Shown: positions 7,990-16,415, counted from the stretch's first letter. The stretch is DNA of 32,815 bases from Cellvibrionales bacterium UBA3090 (GCA_002367235.1 DFBC01000041.1:5434-38248); one strand, 5' to 3'. Numbers and translations are program-made. Notes: generated by a model from the letters alone, not told the origin.

Positions 7990-8403
7990 ATGAAGGGATC
8001 CAGAGGACGTGTTAAACGTAATGGCCTGCTGCTATTGGTATTGATGGTCAGCCTCTCTGGCTGTATCAATCAGCGTTCTCAGCAAGCAGGAAACTATTCG
8101 GGAAGTGGTGTCATCATTGATACCCAAGGCGTGGATATGCAGCAGTATCAACGTGATATGGACGATTGTCGTGTCTTTGCCGCACAGGTTCCCGTTGCAG
8201 AAACAGCCACTAAAACAGCCGTGGGCGGTGCTGTGCTAGGTGGGGTTGTTGGCGCTATTGTCGGTGATAGCGGTACCGCAAAAAAAGGTGCAGGCGTGGG
8301 TGCCGTAACAGGGGCTGTTAAGGGTACGAGTTCTGGCTATCGAGAGCGCGACCGCGTGGTAAAAAACTGCCTTCGGGGACGGGGTTACCGAGTACTAAAT
8401 TAA
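7990..8403 (+). CDS. glycine-zipper lipoprotein of unknown function
   Basis: Small exported protein. From ATG 7990 it has a basic N-terminus, a hydrophobic stretch (LLLLVLMVSL) and a lipobox LSGC, so it is predicted to be cleaved by signal peptidase II and lipid-anchored at the cysteine. The middle of the mature part has a glycine-zipper pattern (VGGAVLGGVVGAIVG, then GAGVGAVTGAVKG), typical of small envelope proteins that insert in or associate with membranes. Two cysteines outside the lipobox (DDCRVF and KNCLRGRGY) could form a disulfide. It follows the qmcA terminator-like repeat and so probably has its own promoter. No specific function is recognised. Confidence 0.8.
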   Translation: MKGSRGRVKRNGLLLLVLMVSLSGCINQRSQQAGNYSGSGVIIDTQGVDMQQYQRDMDDCRVFAAQVPVAETATKTAVGGAVLGGVVGAIVGDSGTAKKGAGVGAVTGAVKGTSSGYRERDRVVKNCLRGRGYRVLN

Positions 8404-8592
8404 CCTTGTTCTTGTGTCTTAGGGACAGACTCAGTTAGTTTCATCGTTGCATTGATTCTAATACCGGGCCTCATTCGCAAGGTTCAACGACTTCTTTTTA
8501 TTGATTCATTAATAAATTTATTTTTTAGTAACATAGATAGAAAATATTCTTGTGCGCGTTGTATCGTCCGCTTGTTTGGCAATTTGCCATGC

Positions 8593-9360
8593 CTAGTCGA
8601 TAAGCAGCAGGGAGCAGGCCATTTTGGTCATTAAGTCCGTGAGCTCTTCAGCAGAGAGGTCTCGGGCTTTACTTTTAGGTGACACAACGAGTGTTGCTGG
8701 GGGTAGGTTTAGTGAAGAAATCAGTAAAGGTCCGCCGACACTAAGACACTGAAAATTGATGTGATTAATGGTTGATAATGCCTGCCGGATGTCAGCGGGA
8801 AGTTCTGTTTCGCTAAGCACAGTGAGTTCATAGCAAATGTGCTTGCCTACAAGTGTTTTAATTAGGTTAATCGCTCGGTCAAATTGTGGTGACGCATCGT
8901 AGAGTAGTATGACCCGTTGGTAGATCAGTGGCTTTTTCAGATTAGCTGGAGGTTGGAAAGTGGTTTTATTTCTTGCCGGAAAAAACACATCAAAACCTTC
9001 GTAGGATAAGGCTTTAGATACAAGTTCTCCTGTTTCTATTGAGTATGCCCAAGAGACCTTGTTTTCTTCAGATAGCGCCATCATCAAGTTTTGAATCTCT
9101 AAGGCTACTTTCTTAGTTCCACGTATTAATCTGTCAGCATGTAGATTACGTTCTTCAGCAGAAAATCGATTGATCTCTGTTGTAAAGGGCAGATTAGCCA
9201 CCTCTAAAAGACGGCTGTCTTCAACGAACAATCCGGTTAACGAGGCATTTAAGAGTTTTGCCATAGTGACCAGTGACGCGAGGCTGTCCTTATTTGAATA
9301 CTGGGCATTCAATGCAATGAGGATCCGTTGCTCTTGTTTACTGATCATCAGCGTGGTCAT
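8593..9360 (-). CDS. UspA-like universal stress family protein
   Basis: 255-residue cytoplasmic protein whose N-terminal half looks like a universal stress domain: RILIALNAQYSNKDSLASLVTMAKLLNASLTGLFVEDSRLLEVANLPF has the first beta strand, helix and GLFVED-type second strand of UspA. The C-terminal half is more diverged (YQRVILLYDASPQFDRAINL, then TLVVSPKSKAR), compatible with a second, degenerate Usp-like unit. I do not see the full ATP-binding G-x2-G-x9-G-S motif. It starts inside the 3' end of the Lon-like gene (23-base overlap), which indicates translational coupling as the last gene of a three-gene operon. A partner or stress-sensing role alongside the protease is inferred only from that coupling. 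Confidence 0.7.
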   Translation of the reverse strand: MTTLMISKQEQRILIALNAQYSNKDSLASLVTMAKLLNASLTGLFVEDSRLLEVANLPFTTEINRFSAEERNLHADRLIRGTKKVALEIQNLMMALSEENKVSWAYSIETGELVSKALSYEGFDVFFPARNKTTFQPPANLKKPLIYQRVILLYDASPQFDRAINLIKTLVGKHICYELTVLSETELPADIRQALSTINHINFQCLSVGGPLLISSLNLPPATLVVSPKSKARDLSAEELTDLMTKMACSLLLID

Positions 9361-11764
9361 GGTTAGGTGGGCTAGAGAACGTCTTGTTTAACTGGATCCA
9401 CTCTTCAATTTGTAATGAAACCCTACCGTTAATTGAATCGTCTGGATATTTACCCTGTTGATTCATTGTTCCGATGGGTATTCCTGTCAAGAGTGATAGG
9501 GCTTCATCAACATTGGTGACGGCGTAAATATTAAACAAACCTGATTCCACCGCATCGACCACTCGCTTCGCCAGCATCAGGTGCTGAACATTGGATTGGG
9601 GGATAATAACGCCTTGAATGCCGGTTAAAGTACGGGCATTACATATATCAAAAAAGCCTTCTATTTTTTGGTTAACGCCACCAATTGCCTGAACGACACC
9701 GTGTTGGTTAATTGACCCCGTGACAGCCAGTGATTGTTTAATTGAGATGCCAGAAATAGCGGAGATAAGTACACAGAGCTCAGCGATAGATGCGCTATCG
9801 CCTTCGATGCCACCATAGGATTGTTCGAAGACCAGGCTTGCCGATATAGGTAGCGGACGATTTCTTGCGTATCGATTGGCCATAAAAGAGGCTAAGATCA
9901 TTACGGCTTTAGAGTGAAGATTGCCCCCTAGTTTTACTTCTCGCTCAATATCTAAAACCTTGCCATGTCCTAGTCGTGCCTGTGCGGTGATTTTTGTGGG
10001 TCTACCAAAGCTTGACTCTCCAATCTGGTAGACAGATAAGCCATTAATTTGCGCAATTTTTTCATCGTCAGTTTCGATCAGTTGAATTTCACGAAGAATA
10101 CTTTCGTGTACACGCTGCTTAAATTGATCCAATCTTTTTTCTTCTGCATCTATGGCCTGCTGAACATGCTCTCTGGAGATAATGTTGGCATCTGAGGCCT
10201 TGGCAAAATGATCGCTTTCATAAAGTAAATCAGTTAACCCCATAAGGTGTAACGGTAATTTTTGCGTGTCTTCGATAAGGCGTGAACCTTGTTCGATCAC
10301 TTTGGAAACGGCACCTTGGTCGAGAGGCCTTACCCCGTTTTTGTGTTGTAATGCCGCGATCAGTCGCGCATAACACAGGAGGTTGTCATCCGTAATATCT
10401 ATTTCTTCGGTGATGTCGGCCGGGACCTTGAACAGCAGGTTGAAATCTGGATCGTAGGCTTGGAGTAGATAATAAATTAGTCGGTCTCCGAGAAGGATTA
10501 TTTTCACATCCAATGGCACGGGTTCTGGCTCCAGAGACTTGGTGCTGACGAGACTCAACATTTGGTCAATGGATTCGATGGAGAGCTTTCGTGATTGCAG
10601 TGCCCGCTTCAACGCCTCCCAGGCAAAGGGGTTCGTCAGTACTTTATTGGCATCAAGTATGAGATAGCCATGATTGGCTTTGTGTAGAGAACCTGGTTTG
10701 ATCAGCGTGAAATTAGTGGTGAGTGTCCCAAATTGAGACTCATGTTCAACCCGTCCCAATAGATTGACGAGAGAGGGATTGTCTTCGTAAACAACGGGAG
10801 CGCCTGTTGTTTTGCTGTTGTCCACCAGTACATTGACCATGTACATGGGGAAGGCTTGAACCTCGGCCGTGAGGTTGTCAGGAACAACGGCATTATCTTC
10901 CAACTTGAAATTATCAATATTTTCTATGACATCCTGTTTGACTGCGCTGAGAAAACTAATGATCTCCGAGAACTTTGTATACTTTTCTTCCAATGCATTA
11001 AAAATTTGATTCACAGCGTGCCGTACTATTTCCTGATTTAATTTTTTAAATTGTTCCCGCCCTTCTTTTACCCATACAGGCATTTTGGTAATGATGCTTT
11101 TCAGCTCTTCCTTTAGTTGATTAATTGCTTCCTGTATTTGTTTCTGTTCTTTTTCGGGTAGTGCTTTGAATTCTTTGGTCGTCAGAATTTTCCCGTCGAC
11201 CTGTGGTGCCAGCGTGTAACCGGTGGGTGTTTGTAAAAGTGCGATATTTTTTTGTTTGGCTTTTTCAGCCAGCTTATGGAATGACTGTTGTTCCTTTTCA
11301 CTGTATTCGTCACTTAATTCGCTGACTCTGGTCTTATATTCGGTACTTTGAAAAACACTGGGAATTGTAACCAGTAAGTCTTCTATACATTGCGTCATAT
11401 CCTTTTGCAGTTGGCAGGCCATGCCGTTGGGGAGTTCCATAACTATCGGCTGATCTGGGGAATTAAAATTATTTATGTAGCACCAATCACTGGGGTTCGG
11501 GAATTGATCAGAATATTTTTGTATAAATTCAGTGACCATCTGGTGCTTGCCGATGCCAGAAGGACCGAGCACAAATATATTGTAGCCTTGATGTTCTATG
11601 CTCAGCCCGAACTTGAGAGCCTCTATAGCCCTGTCCTGACCAAAATAATTATCCAGGTGTTCCAGGTCTGATGTGTTTGAAAAAGGTAACAGCGATAGAT
11701 CGCAATGCCTGTAGAGCGAAATTGCAGCTAAGGGAGACGGCAGTGATTTATCGTCTATAGTCAT
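9338..11764 (-). CDS. Lon-like ATP-dependent protease (peptidase family S16, LonB/AAA_32 type)
   Basis: 808-residue protein with an N-terminal AAA-type ATPase region and a C-terminal Lon proteolytic domain. The catalytic dyad is visible: Ser657 in GIEGDSASIAEL and Lys700 in GVNQKIEGFFD. Their 43-residue spacing equals that of Ser679/Lys722 in E. coli Lon. The conserved KIIEGFFD-like segment and the GSINQHGVVQAIGG loop are present. The P-loop reads GPSGIGKH (67-74), with His where Ser/Thr is usual, as often seen in this degenerate AAA_32 group. A central coiled-coil-rich stretch lies at about 150-260. The long N-terminal Lon substrate domain is absent, unlike LonA. It is the middle gene of an operon with an upstream baeRF/host-attachment gene (5-base gap) and a downstream Usp-like gene. 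Substrates are unknown. Confidence 0.9.
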   Translation of the reverse strand: MTIDDKSLPSPLAAISLYRHCDLSLLPFSNTSDLEHLDNYFGQDRAIEALKFGLSIEHQGYNIFVLGPSGIGKHQMVTEFIQKYSDQFPNPSDWCYINNFNSPDQPIVMELPNGMACQLQKDMTQCIEDLLVTIPSVFQSTEYKTRVSELSDEYSEKEQQSFHKLAEKAKQKNIALLQTPTGYTLAPQVDGKILTTKEFKALPEKEQKQIQEAINQLKEELKSIITKMPVWVKEGREQFKKLNQEIVRHAVNQIFNALEEKYTKFSEIISFLSAVKQDVIENIDNFKLEDNAVVPDNLTAEVQAFPMYMVNVLVDNSKTTGAPVVYEDNPSLVNLLGRVEHESQFGTLTTNFTLIKPGSLHKANHGYLILDANKVLTNPFAWEALKRALQSRKLSIESIDQMLSLVSTKSLEPEPVPLDVKIILLGDRLIYYLLQAYDPDFNLLFKVPADITEEIDITDDNLLCYARLIAALQHKNGVRPLDQGAVSKVIEQGSRLIEDTQKLPLHLMGLTDLLYESDHFAKASDANIISREHVQQAIDAEEKRLDQFKQRVHESILREIQLIETDDEKIAQINGLSVYQIGESSFGRPTKITAQARLGHGKVLDIEREVKLGGNLHSKAVMILASFMANRYARNRPLPISASLVFEQSYGGIEGDSASIAELCVLISAISGISIKQSLAVTGSINQHGVVQAIGGVNQKIEGFFDICNARTLTGIQGVIIPQSNVQHLMLAKRVVDAVESGLFNIYAVTNVDEALSLLTGIPIGTMNQQGKYPDDSINGRVSLQIEEWIQLNKTFSSPPNHDHADDQ

Positions 11765-11769
11765 GACCG

Positions 11770-12210
11770 CTATAGGTGTTTCGGTAAATAATTGCGGATA
11801 GTGGAGAGTCTCTCTTTAACTAAGTCGATATCTTTTTCAGCCGCTATTATTTCTTGTGTCTCATGGTTTAGTTCCTGTCTTAAGAGCCCCAACAGTTGTG
11901 GTGAAGCCATCAGATACAGACGGTAAAAATGATTTTTTTTCCGATGATGTTCGAGTAATTGGCCAATTTCACGGGCGAAGTTCTGTAGTTCATGCTTTTT
12001 AATAGCCTTTTCATGGCCCATCGAATGAGAGCCCGTATGCTGTATGTCGGTATCACGACCAGAGCGATCAGAGGTGAGTGAAGATGATGGCGCACGGCTT
12101 GCCGTGTGCAGCATATCTTTCTGTTCAGTTAGTTCTGCGGAGGGGTCGGAGGCACTGAATATTCTTGCACAAGTTGCATCCGCAACCACTACCCATATAT
12201 CTCCTTTCAT
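11770..12210 (-). CDS. host-attachment family protein (baeRF-type fold)
   Basis: Protein of the 'required for attachment to host cells' family (Host_attach). Its members are related to the bacterial archaeo-eukaryotic release-factor-like (baeRF) group. Typical features are the N-terminal WVVVADATCARIFSA strand-turn-strand, a polar central stretch rich in Ser/Asp/His (SDRSGRDTDIQHTGSH), a helical FAREIGQLLEHHRKKNHFYRLYLMASPQLLGLLRQEL segment and a C-terminal ITxxL-like end (STIRNYLPKHL). ATG 12210 is chosen because AGGTG lies six bases upstream; a GTG at 12219 would overlap that ribosome-binding site. It is the first gene of the operon with the Lon-like and Usp-like genes. The family name is historical; a ribosome-related or stress role is inference. 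Confidence 0.82.
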   Translation of the reverse strand: MKGDIWVVVADATCARIFSASDPSAELTEQKDMLHTASRAPSSSLTSDRSGRDTDIQHTGSHSMGHEKAIKKHELQNFAREIGQLLEHHRKKNHFYRLYLMASPQLLGLLRQELNHETQEIIAAEKDIDLVKERLSTIRNYLPKHL

Positions 12211-12291
12211 AGACGTCACCTATAGATGCAAATCAACGGGAAGCGCGAAAGTACTTAAAATGTTTTGTGTATTTTAAATAGTAGTTAGGCT

Positions 12292-12306
12292 GTGGAAATT
12301 TTCCAC
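12292..12306. promoter_or_regulatory. perfect palindrome upstream of the host-attachment/Lon operon
   Basis: GTGGAAA-T-TTTCCAC is a perfect 7+1+7 palindrome in the 150-base gap between regA and the host-attachment gene. It sits about 80 bases upstream of the operon's start codon on the minus strand, where an operator for a dimeric regulator would be expected. The regulator is unknown. Confidence 0.4.
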
Positions 12307-12360
12307 TTGCCAGCATGGGATAGATATCGTTGAGGTGTATTAGTAGCCGGTGAGATGGGT

Positions 12361-12894
12361 TTATTCTTTTACTGGGCGCTTTAGCAGCTTTCTCTGTAGT
12401 GTCCGACGATGCATTCCGAGACTTCTTGCCGTTGCAGAAATATTACCGTTATTTTCTGCCAGTACCTTTTGAATATGTTCCCATTCCAAACGATCTACAG
12501 ACGGGGGAGTTTCTTTGATGCTCATAGCCGGGTTGGGTTTGGTGTTGCCAAAGGCCGCCAGAATGTCGTCTACTCCGGCGGGTTTGCACAGGTAATTTAT
12601 CGCGCCCATTTTGATGGCTTCTACGGCAGTGGAAATACTTGAGTAGCCGGTGAGTATCAGCATTTGTATATCGGGGTTAATCTCTTTTAGCTGAGGCAGT
12701 ATATTCAACCCTGATTCAGTCTCGAGCTTGAGGTCAACTACTGCTTGATGGGGCTGGTGTTGTTTGCAGAGATCAACGGCAGCTGCGGCTGTTTCGGCGG
12801 TTACTACCTGATATCCGCGACGGGTCAGAGCACGGCTGAGAATACTCGAAAAAGTGGTATCGTCATCGACAATTAATAGGGTTTTCTGGCTCAC
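12361..12894 (-). CDS. regA: redox response regulator, RegA/PrrA/ActR family
   Basis: DNA-binding response regulator that partners the RegB-type kinase encoded just upstream on the same strand. The receiver domain has the acidic pocket DDD (10-12), phospho-acceptor Asp54 in AVVDLKLETESGLN, the Thr of LILTGYSSISTA and the Lys of CKPAG. The C-terminal Fis-type helix-turn-helix (NNGNISATARSLGMHRRTLQRKL) is the RegA/PrrA signature, and there is no sigma-54 AAA domain. Length (177) is normal for the family. The start is GTG at 12894; the ribosome-binding site is weak. RegA-type regulators adjust respiration, terminal oxidases and nitrogen or carbon metabolism to redox state. The gap to regB is 52 bases, so they are likely one transcript. 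Confidence 0.9.
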   Translation of the reverse strand: MSQKTLLIVDDDTTFSSILSRALTRRGYQVVTAETAAAAVDLCKQHQPHQAVVDLKLETESGLNILPQLKEINPDIQMLILTGYSSISTAVEAIKMGAINYLCKPAGVDDILAAFGNTKPNPAMSIKETPPSVDRLEWEHIQKVLAENNGNISATARSLGMHRRTLQRKLLKRPVKE

Positions 12895-12946
12895 ATTACT
12901 TTACTCGCGAAACCTCGTTGATGACGCTGTCTTCATGGCGGTGTGT

Positions 12947-14230
12947 TTACCCTCTCGATGTCGATTCATACGCTAAAGGTAGAGTTACTCGGGTCAGTGT
13001 CCCCTTTCCTGCTGCGGGCCTGATGGTGACTTCTCCGCCGTAGCGGTTGATGGAAGCTTGGGTTAGAAATAGCCCCAGTCCCATGCCGTCAGTTTTCTCC
13101 GAATAAAAGGGCTTTCCCAGTGATTCCTGTTGTTTGGCGGTAATGCCTTTACCGTAATCTCGAATATTGAGTTCTACTACGTTTGCATCCCAGAATAATG
13201 TCACGTCGACCTGTCTTGGACTCGCATCGGCAGCGTTGTTTAGCAGGTTCATGAGTGCCTGCGCTATAGTGGGATGAAATCGAGTTTCATATTCAGGCAG
13301 ATTATCTGCATATGCAATAACAGCCTGAATTTTAGGGTGTATGACTTGCCATCGTTCCAGTAGTTTATTGAAGTATTCCCTTATGGGTTTGATCTCAAGT
13401 CCATCGGTGGATGTTTCTGCGGTGAGCACCAGTTGTTTAAGGGTAGTGCGACATTGTTCAAGTTGTTGTTGCAGAATGGAAAGGTCTGCTTCTAACTCCG
13501 GTTTTTCGTCCTTCATTTCATCGACTAGAATTTTCATGGTATTCAGTGGGGTGCCCAGTTCATGAGCGGTTCCAGCTGCCAGGGTGCCAATGCCAATCAC
13601 CTGCTCATCGCGGAGCTGATCTTCTCGCTGCTGCGCCAGTTTTATTTCCTGCTGTTTGAGCGTGCTGGCCATCCGAGTAACGAAGTAGGTTATCAACAGC
13701 GCACTGACCACAAAATTGCACCACATGCCGAGAATGTGCAAATTGTTACTGCTTCCGTGGTGATGTCCTTGTTCCTGTGCAGGTGACAGGGCCGGGATCG
13801 GGAGATAGTTCACCAAGAGCCAGCTGTAAGCCCCCAATGATAGCAGTGCAATACTCCATGTGTAGCGCAGTGGAAGCGTGGTTGCCGCGATGCTAATGGG
13901 AACCAGATAGTATGAGACAAAGGGATTGGAGGCGCCGCCACTAAAGTAAAGCAGGGCGGTAAAGAACAGGATATCGATCAATAAGTGGCAGAAGAATTCG
14001 AGTTCAGTAATAGTCGGGCTTTGAAAGGTGCGCCACCAAGTGGCCGCAATGACGATACCGTAAAAGGCCAGCACAACACTCAGAGTGATAACCGGTAAAC
14101 CGATATCCTGAATTTGGCTAAAAAAAAGGAGGGCCAATAATTGGCCCCCAAGAGCGATGTTCCTGATGATGCTCAGCTGGCGAAGGTTTTGCCTTGCCGC
14201 TGAGATCGTTAATGTGTCATTTCTAGCCAT
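12947..14230 (-). CDS. regB: redox sensor histidine kinase, RegB/PrrB family
   Basis: Inner-membrane histidine kinase with about six N-terminal helices (residues 25-185), then an HK core. Family signatures are the quinone-associated loop GGASNPF (98-104), the H-box GTLAAGTAHELGTPLNT with phospho-His223, the N-box LMNLLNNAADASP and the G-box GMGLGLFLTQ. Cys260, in LEQCRTTL of the dimerisation domain, lies where the redox-active Cys265 of Rhodobacter RegB is expected, so redox control through that thiol is plausible. A short His-rich loop, GHHHG (155-158), lies in the last periplasmic region; it is unusual and could bind metal. It lies 37 bases after the TonB receptor and precedes regA, suggesting a receptor–regB–regA transcript. 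Confidence 0.9.
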   Translation of the reverse strand: MARNDTLTISAARQNLRQLSIIRNIALGGQLLALLFFSQIQDIGLPVITLSVVLAFYGIVIAATWWRTFQSPTITELEFFCHLLIDILFFTALLYFSGGASNPFVSYYLVPISIAATTLPLRYTWSIALLSLGAYSWLLVNYLPIPALSPAQEQGHHHGSSNNLHILGMWCNFVVSALLITYFVTRMASTLKQQEIKLAQQREDQLRDEQVIGIGTLAAGTAHELGTPLNTMKILVDEMKDEKPELEADLSILQQQLEQCRTTLKQLVLTAETSTDGLEIKPIREYFNKLLERWQVIHPKIQAVIAYADNLPEYETRFHPTIAQALMNLLNNAADASPRQVDVTLFWDANVVELNIRDYGKGITAKQQESLGKPFYSEKTDGMGLGLFLTQASINRYGGEVTIRPAAGKGTLTRVTLPLAYESTSRG

Positions 14231-14267
14231 GAGGTCATGGTATCAGATCAATCTGTTATCAGTGGAA

Positions 14268-16352
14268 TTACCAATTGTAGGCAAGGGACAGATAAATATT
14301 TCTTCCAGCCCCTGGCAGACGATCTCCCACCGAAACATCACTGTCGCTGTTGCGATTGTAGCCTGCCAGATGATCTAGATAGAGATGATCGAACAGGTTT
14401 TCTACACCACCAGAGATGGTCAGTTGATGGGTCAGTTGATAATTAGCCGACAAGTTGATAATTCCGTAGCCCGAGGTCTTTTCTTCGTTATTGAATGAGG
14501 AAACCTTGGACTGTTTGGCGTACAAAATAGACTCGGCTTTAAGCTCCATGCCGTGTTCTTGGTATATCACTGCCAGGCGGTTGTTCAGAGGCGCTACACG
14601 GTAGAGGTTATCGTCTTCGTCGTCACGTTCTCCTCGTACATAGCTCAAGGTACCCTCCAGACGGAAGTGGTCGGACAACTGGTAGCCATAACCGAGATCG
14701 ACGCCATACATTTTCGCATCGATGTTGTCGAACATCAGTGCCGAGTTGCCGCTCATCATGGTGCTAAGCATATTGGCCGTCATATTGGTGCTGGGAACAC
14801 CTTGAATGTAATCATCAATATAGCGGTAGAACACCTGTGGGTTTGCCCATGCCGATTCAGTTACCCAGTCTATGCCGAGAGTTACTTCGTAGGCCGTTTC
14901 TTTATCTATACCGAGGTTGCCCGTATAGCTGCGACCGTCTGCCAAACCGCCAGCAGAGGGCAGTGGTAACCACAAGTAGCGTTCTTGGTAGGAGGGCGCG
15001 CGGTTTTTCCGGCCGAGACCGAGGTTAAGAGTAGTCTCGCTATTGAGTTCTCGCTGGGCATTAAACGCTAAATCAACGTTGTGGTAGTCCTTATCGAGGT
15101 CAGCACCATTAAAGCTGGTTGCCAGAACGCCGGCATTCAAAGCCATCATCCCCATCATTCCGGAGACAGAAACATCGCCGCTGTCCATGCTGACGCGGGT
15201 ATAGCGAATGCCGGTTTCAATTTGCCAGTTAGCGAAATTGCCTTCCCATTCGGTGAATACGCCATAGCTGTCACGTTCGACGTCTTCGAAATTCTTGATT
15301 TCAAACATCGCATTATTGGGATTGGTAATGGTGGAGTCATGGATGGTTTCGTTACCATCGGTACCCAGGGTAAGGAACCCATCCGATGCGCCTATGGATA
15401 GTGGCCACTTGGCCTGCAATAACCACGCGGTGTTGTGAGCTGTGGCATTGTTTTGTCGAAACATTGAGGGCATGGGGTCTGGACGCTGGGAGAAGTTATC
15501 CATGCCATGATCCACATGGTTGTAGGATATATGCCCCGAGATCACCACATCACCATAAGAATGGCTCAGGTTTGCTCCTACCATATCGCTGTCTATATGG
15601 CTGATATCCATAGGTAGGGCCGGTGTGCCGGTGTCGCGAGTATCCAGTTTTCCTGCGAAGATCTCGATTATTGTGTTGTCGTTTTTCCAGCCATAGCTGA
15701 TGTCATAGCGACTACGACGGTATTGAGTACCGCCGATTTCATCGTTGCCGTCATAGCGCACCTCGTCACCTTCATCGTGGCTGGCCAGTGCAGATAGCTT
15801 ATGGTTCTGATTGGCTAGCACTGATTTCATACCATTGCTGAAGCCATCGCTGGTGCTGTTAAAACGACTGAAGAATTCACCTGAGAACTTTGCTTCTTTG
15901 CCATGGTTAAATTCGCCACGATCGAGTTTTGCCGTCATATGACCACCCAGGCTTTCCTGGGCCACGCTTACCGGGGCGATGCCACGGTGAACCTCAAGGG
16001 ATTTAAGCAGCATGGGTGGAGTATAGGAAAGGGGCGTATCCATGGCATTGGGGCCGCCGGTCAATGATGGTGCATGATCAATGTTGATACTGACTCGATC
16101 ACCATAGAGCCCTCTGTATTGTGCAATGCCGGTTACAACCCCATTACTGTTGAGGTTGGCACCAGGAACCTTGGTTAATAGTGATGCTGTATCAATGGCG
16201 GGTTCGCCTTTCGGGGTGACCTCCAAAGATAAAGAAGACTTGGGTTGGTAGCCGGTGATATTGACTTCCTCAACGTCACCATGGCCCGCGTGGACGTTGG
16301 CTATGGCGGACGTGAGTAATGCAGAGGTAAAGATGGTGATTTTGGTTTTCAC
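14268..16352 (-). CDS. TonB-dependent outer-membrane receptor, methionine-rich, probably for copper
   Basis: 694-residue outer-membrane receptor. A signal peptide (cleavage likely after NVHA) is followed by a short TonB-box-like segment (VEEVNITGY), the plug domain (about 45-150, with NIDHAPSLTGGPNAMDTPLSY and a VHRGIAPVS turn) and a beta-barrel ending in the terminal aromatic residue of LSLAYNW. The plug segment with MDTPLSY recalls the MDPPTSY region of OprC/NosA copper receptors. Predicted loops are unusually rich in methionine: DPMPSMFRQ, SGMMGMMALN, and NMTANMLSTMMSGNSALMF. Methionine clusters suit copper(I) binding, so copper is the best guess; iron-siderophore transport cannot be excluded. 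The start is GTG 16352 with a GGGA-like site upstream. It is followed closely by regB. Confidence 0.85.
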   Translation of the reverse strand: MKTKITIFTSALLTSAIANVHAGHGDVEEVNITGYQPKSSLSLEVTPKGEPAIDTASLLTKVPGANLNSNGVVTGIAQYRGLYGDRVSINIDHAPSLTGGPNAMDTPLSYTPPMLLKSLEVHRGIAPVSVAQESLGGHMTAKLDRGEFNHGKEAKFSGEFFSRFNSTSDGFSNGMKSVLANQNHKLSALASHDEGDEVRYDGNDEIGGTQYRRSRYDISYGWKNDNTIIEIFAGKLDTRDTGTPALPMDISHIDSDMVGANLSHSYGDVVISGHISYNHVDHGMDNFSQRPDPMPSMFRQNNATAHNTAWLLQAKWPLSIGASDGFLTLGTDGNETIHDSTITNPNNAMFEIKNFEDVERDSYGVFTEWEGNFANWQIETGIRYTRVSMDSGDVSVSGMMGMMALNAGVLATSFNGADLDKDYHNVDLAFNAQRELNSETTLNLGLGRKNRAPSYQERYLWLPLPSAGGLADGRSYTGNLGIDKETAYEVTLGIDWVTESAWANPQVFYRYIDDYIQGVPSTNMTANMLSTMMSGNSALMFDNIDAKMYGVDLGYGYQLSDHFRLEGTLSYVRGERDDEDDNLYRVAPLNNRLAVIYQEHGMELKAESILYAKQSKVSSFNNEEKTSGYGIINLSANYQLTHQLTISGGVENLFDHLYLDHLAGYNRNSDSDVSVGDRLPGAGRNIYLSLAYNW

Positions 16353-16360
16353 TAAATGAA

Positions 16361-16413
16361 AGTCCCTGTAGAAATAGAATCGAGGGGTGCAATTCTACTT
16401 TTCTACAGAGACT
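16361..16413 (-). repeat. 20-base inverted repeat immediately upstream of the TonB receptor
   Basis: The left arm AGTCCCTGTAGAAATAGAAT (16361-16380) pairs with the segment 16392-16413, with one mismatch and a 2-base bulge, around an 11-base loop. It ends nine bases before the receptor's GTG start. On the minus strand the receptor's GGGACT ribosome-binding candidate lies inside one arm. It may be a leader hairpin, an operator or a terminator for the CBS gene. Confidence 0.6.
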
Positions 16414-16415
16414 TT

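Noticed and set aside
8577..8589. TGGCAATTTGCCA palindrome just after the Usp-like gene as a terminator
   Set aside because: Only a 6-bp stem around a single base, with no T-run; too short to fold as a hairpin.
14553..14969. Long open frame on the plus strand (138 codons) opposite the TonB receptor
   Set aside because: It is the antisense shadow of the receptor gene, has no ribosome-binding site and its translation resembles no known family.
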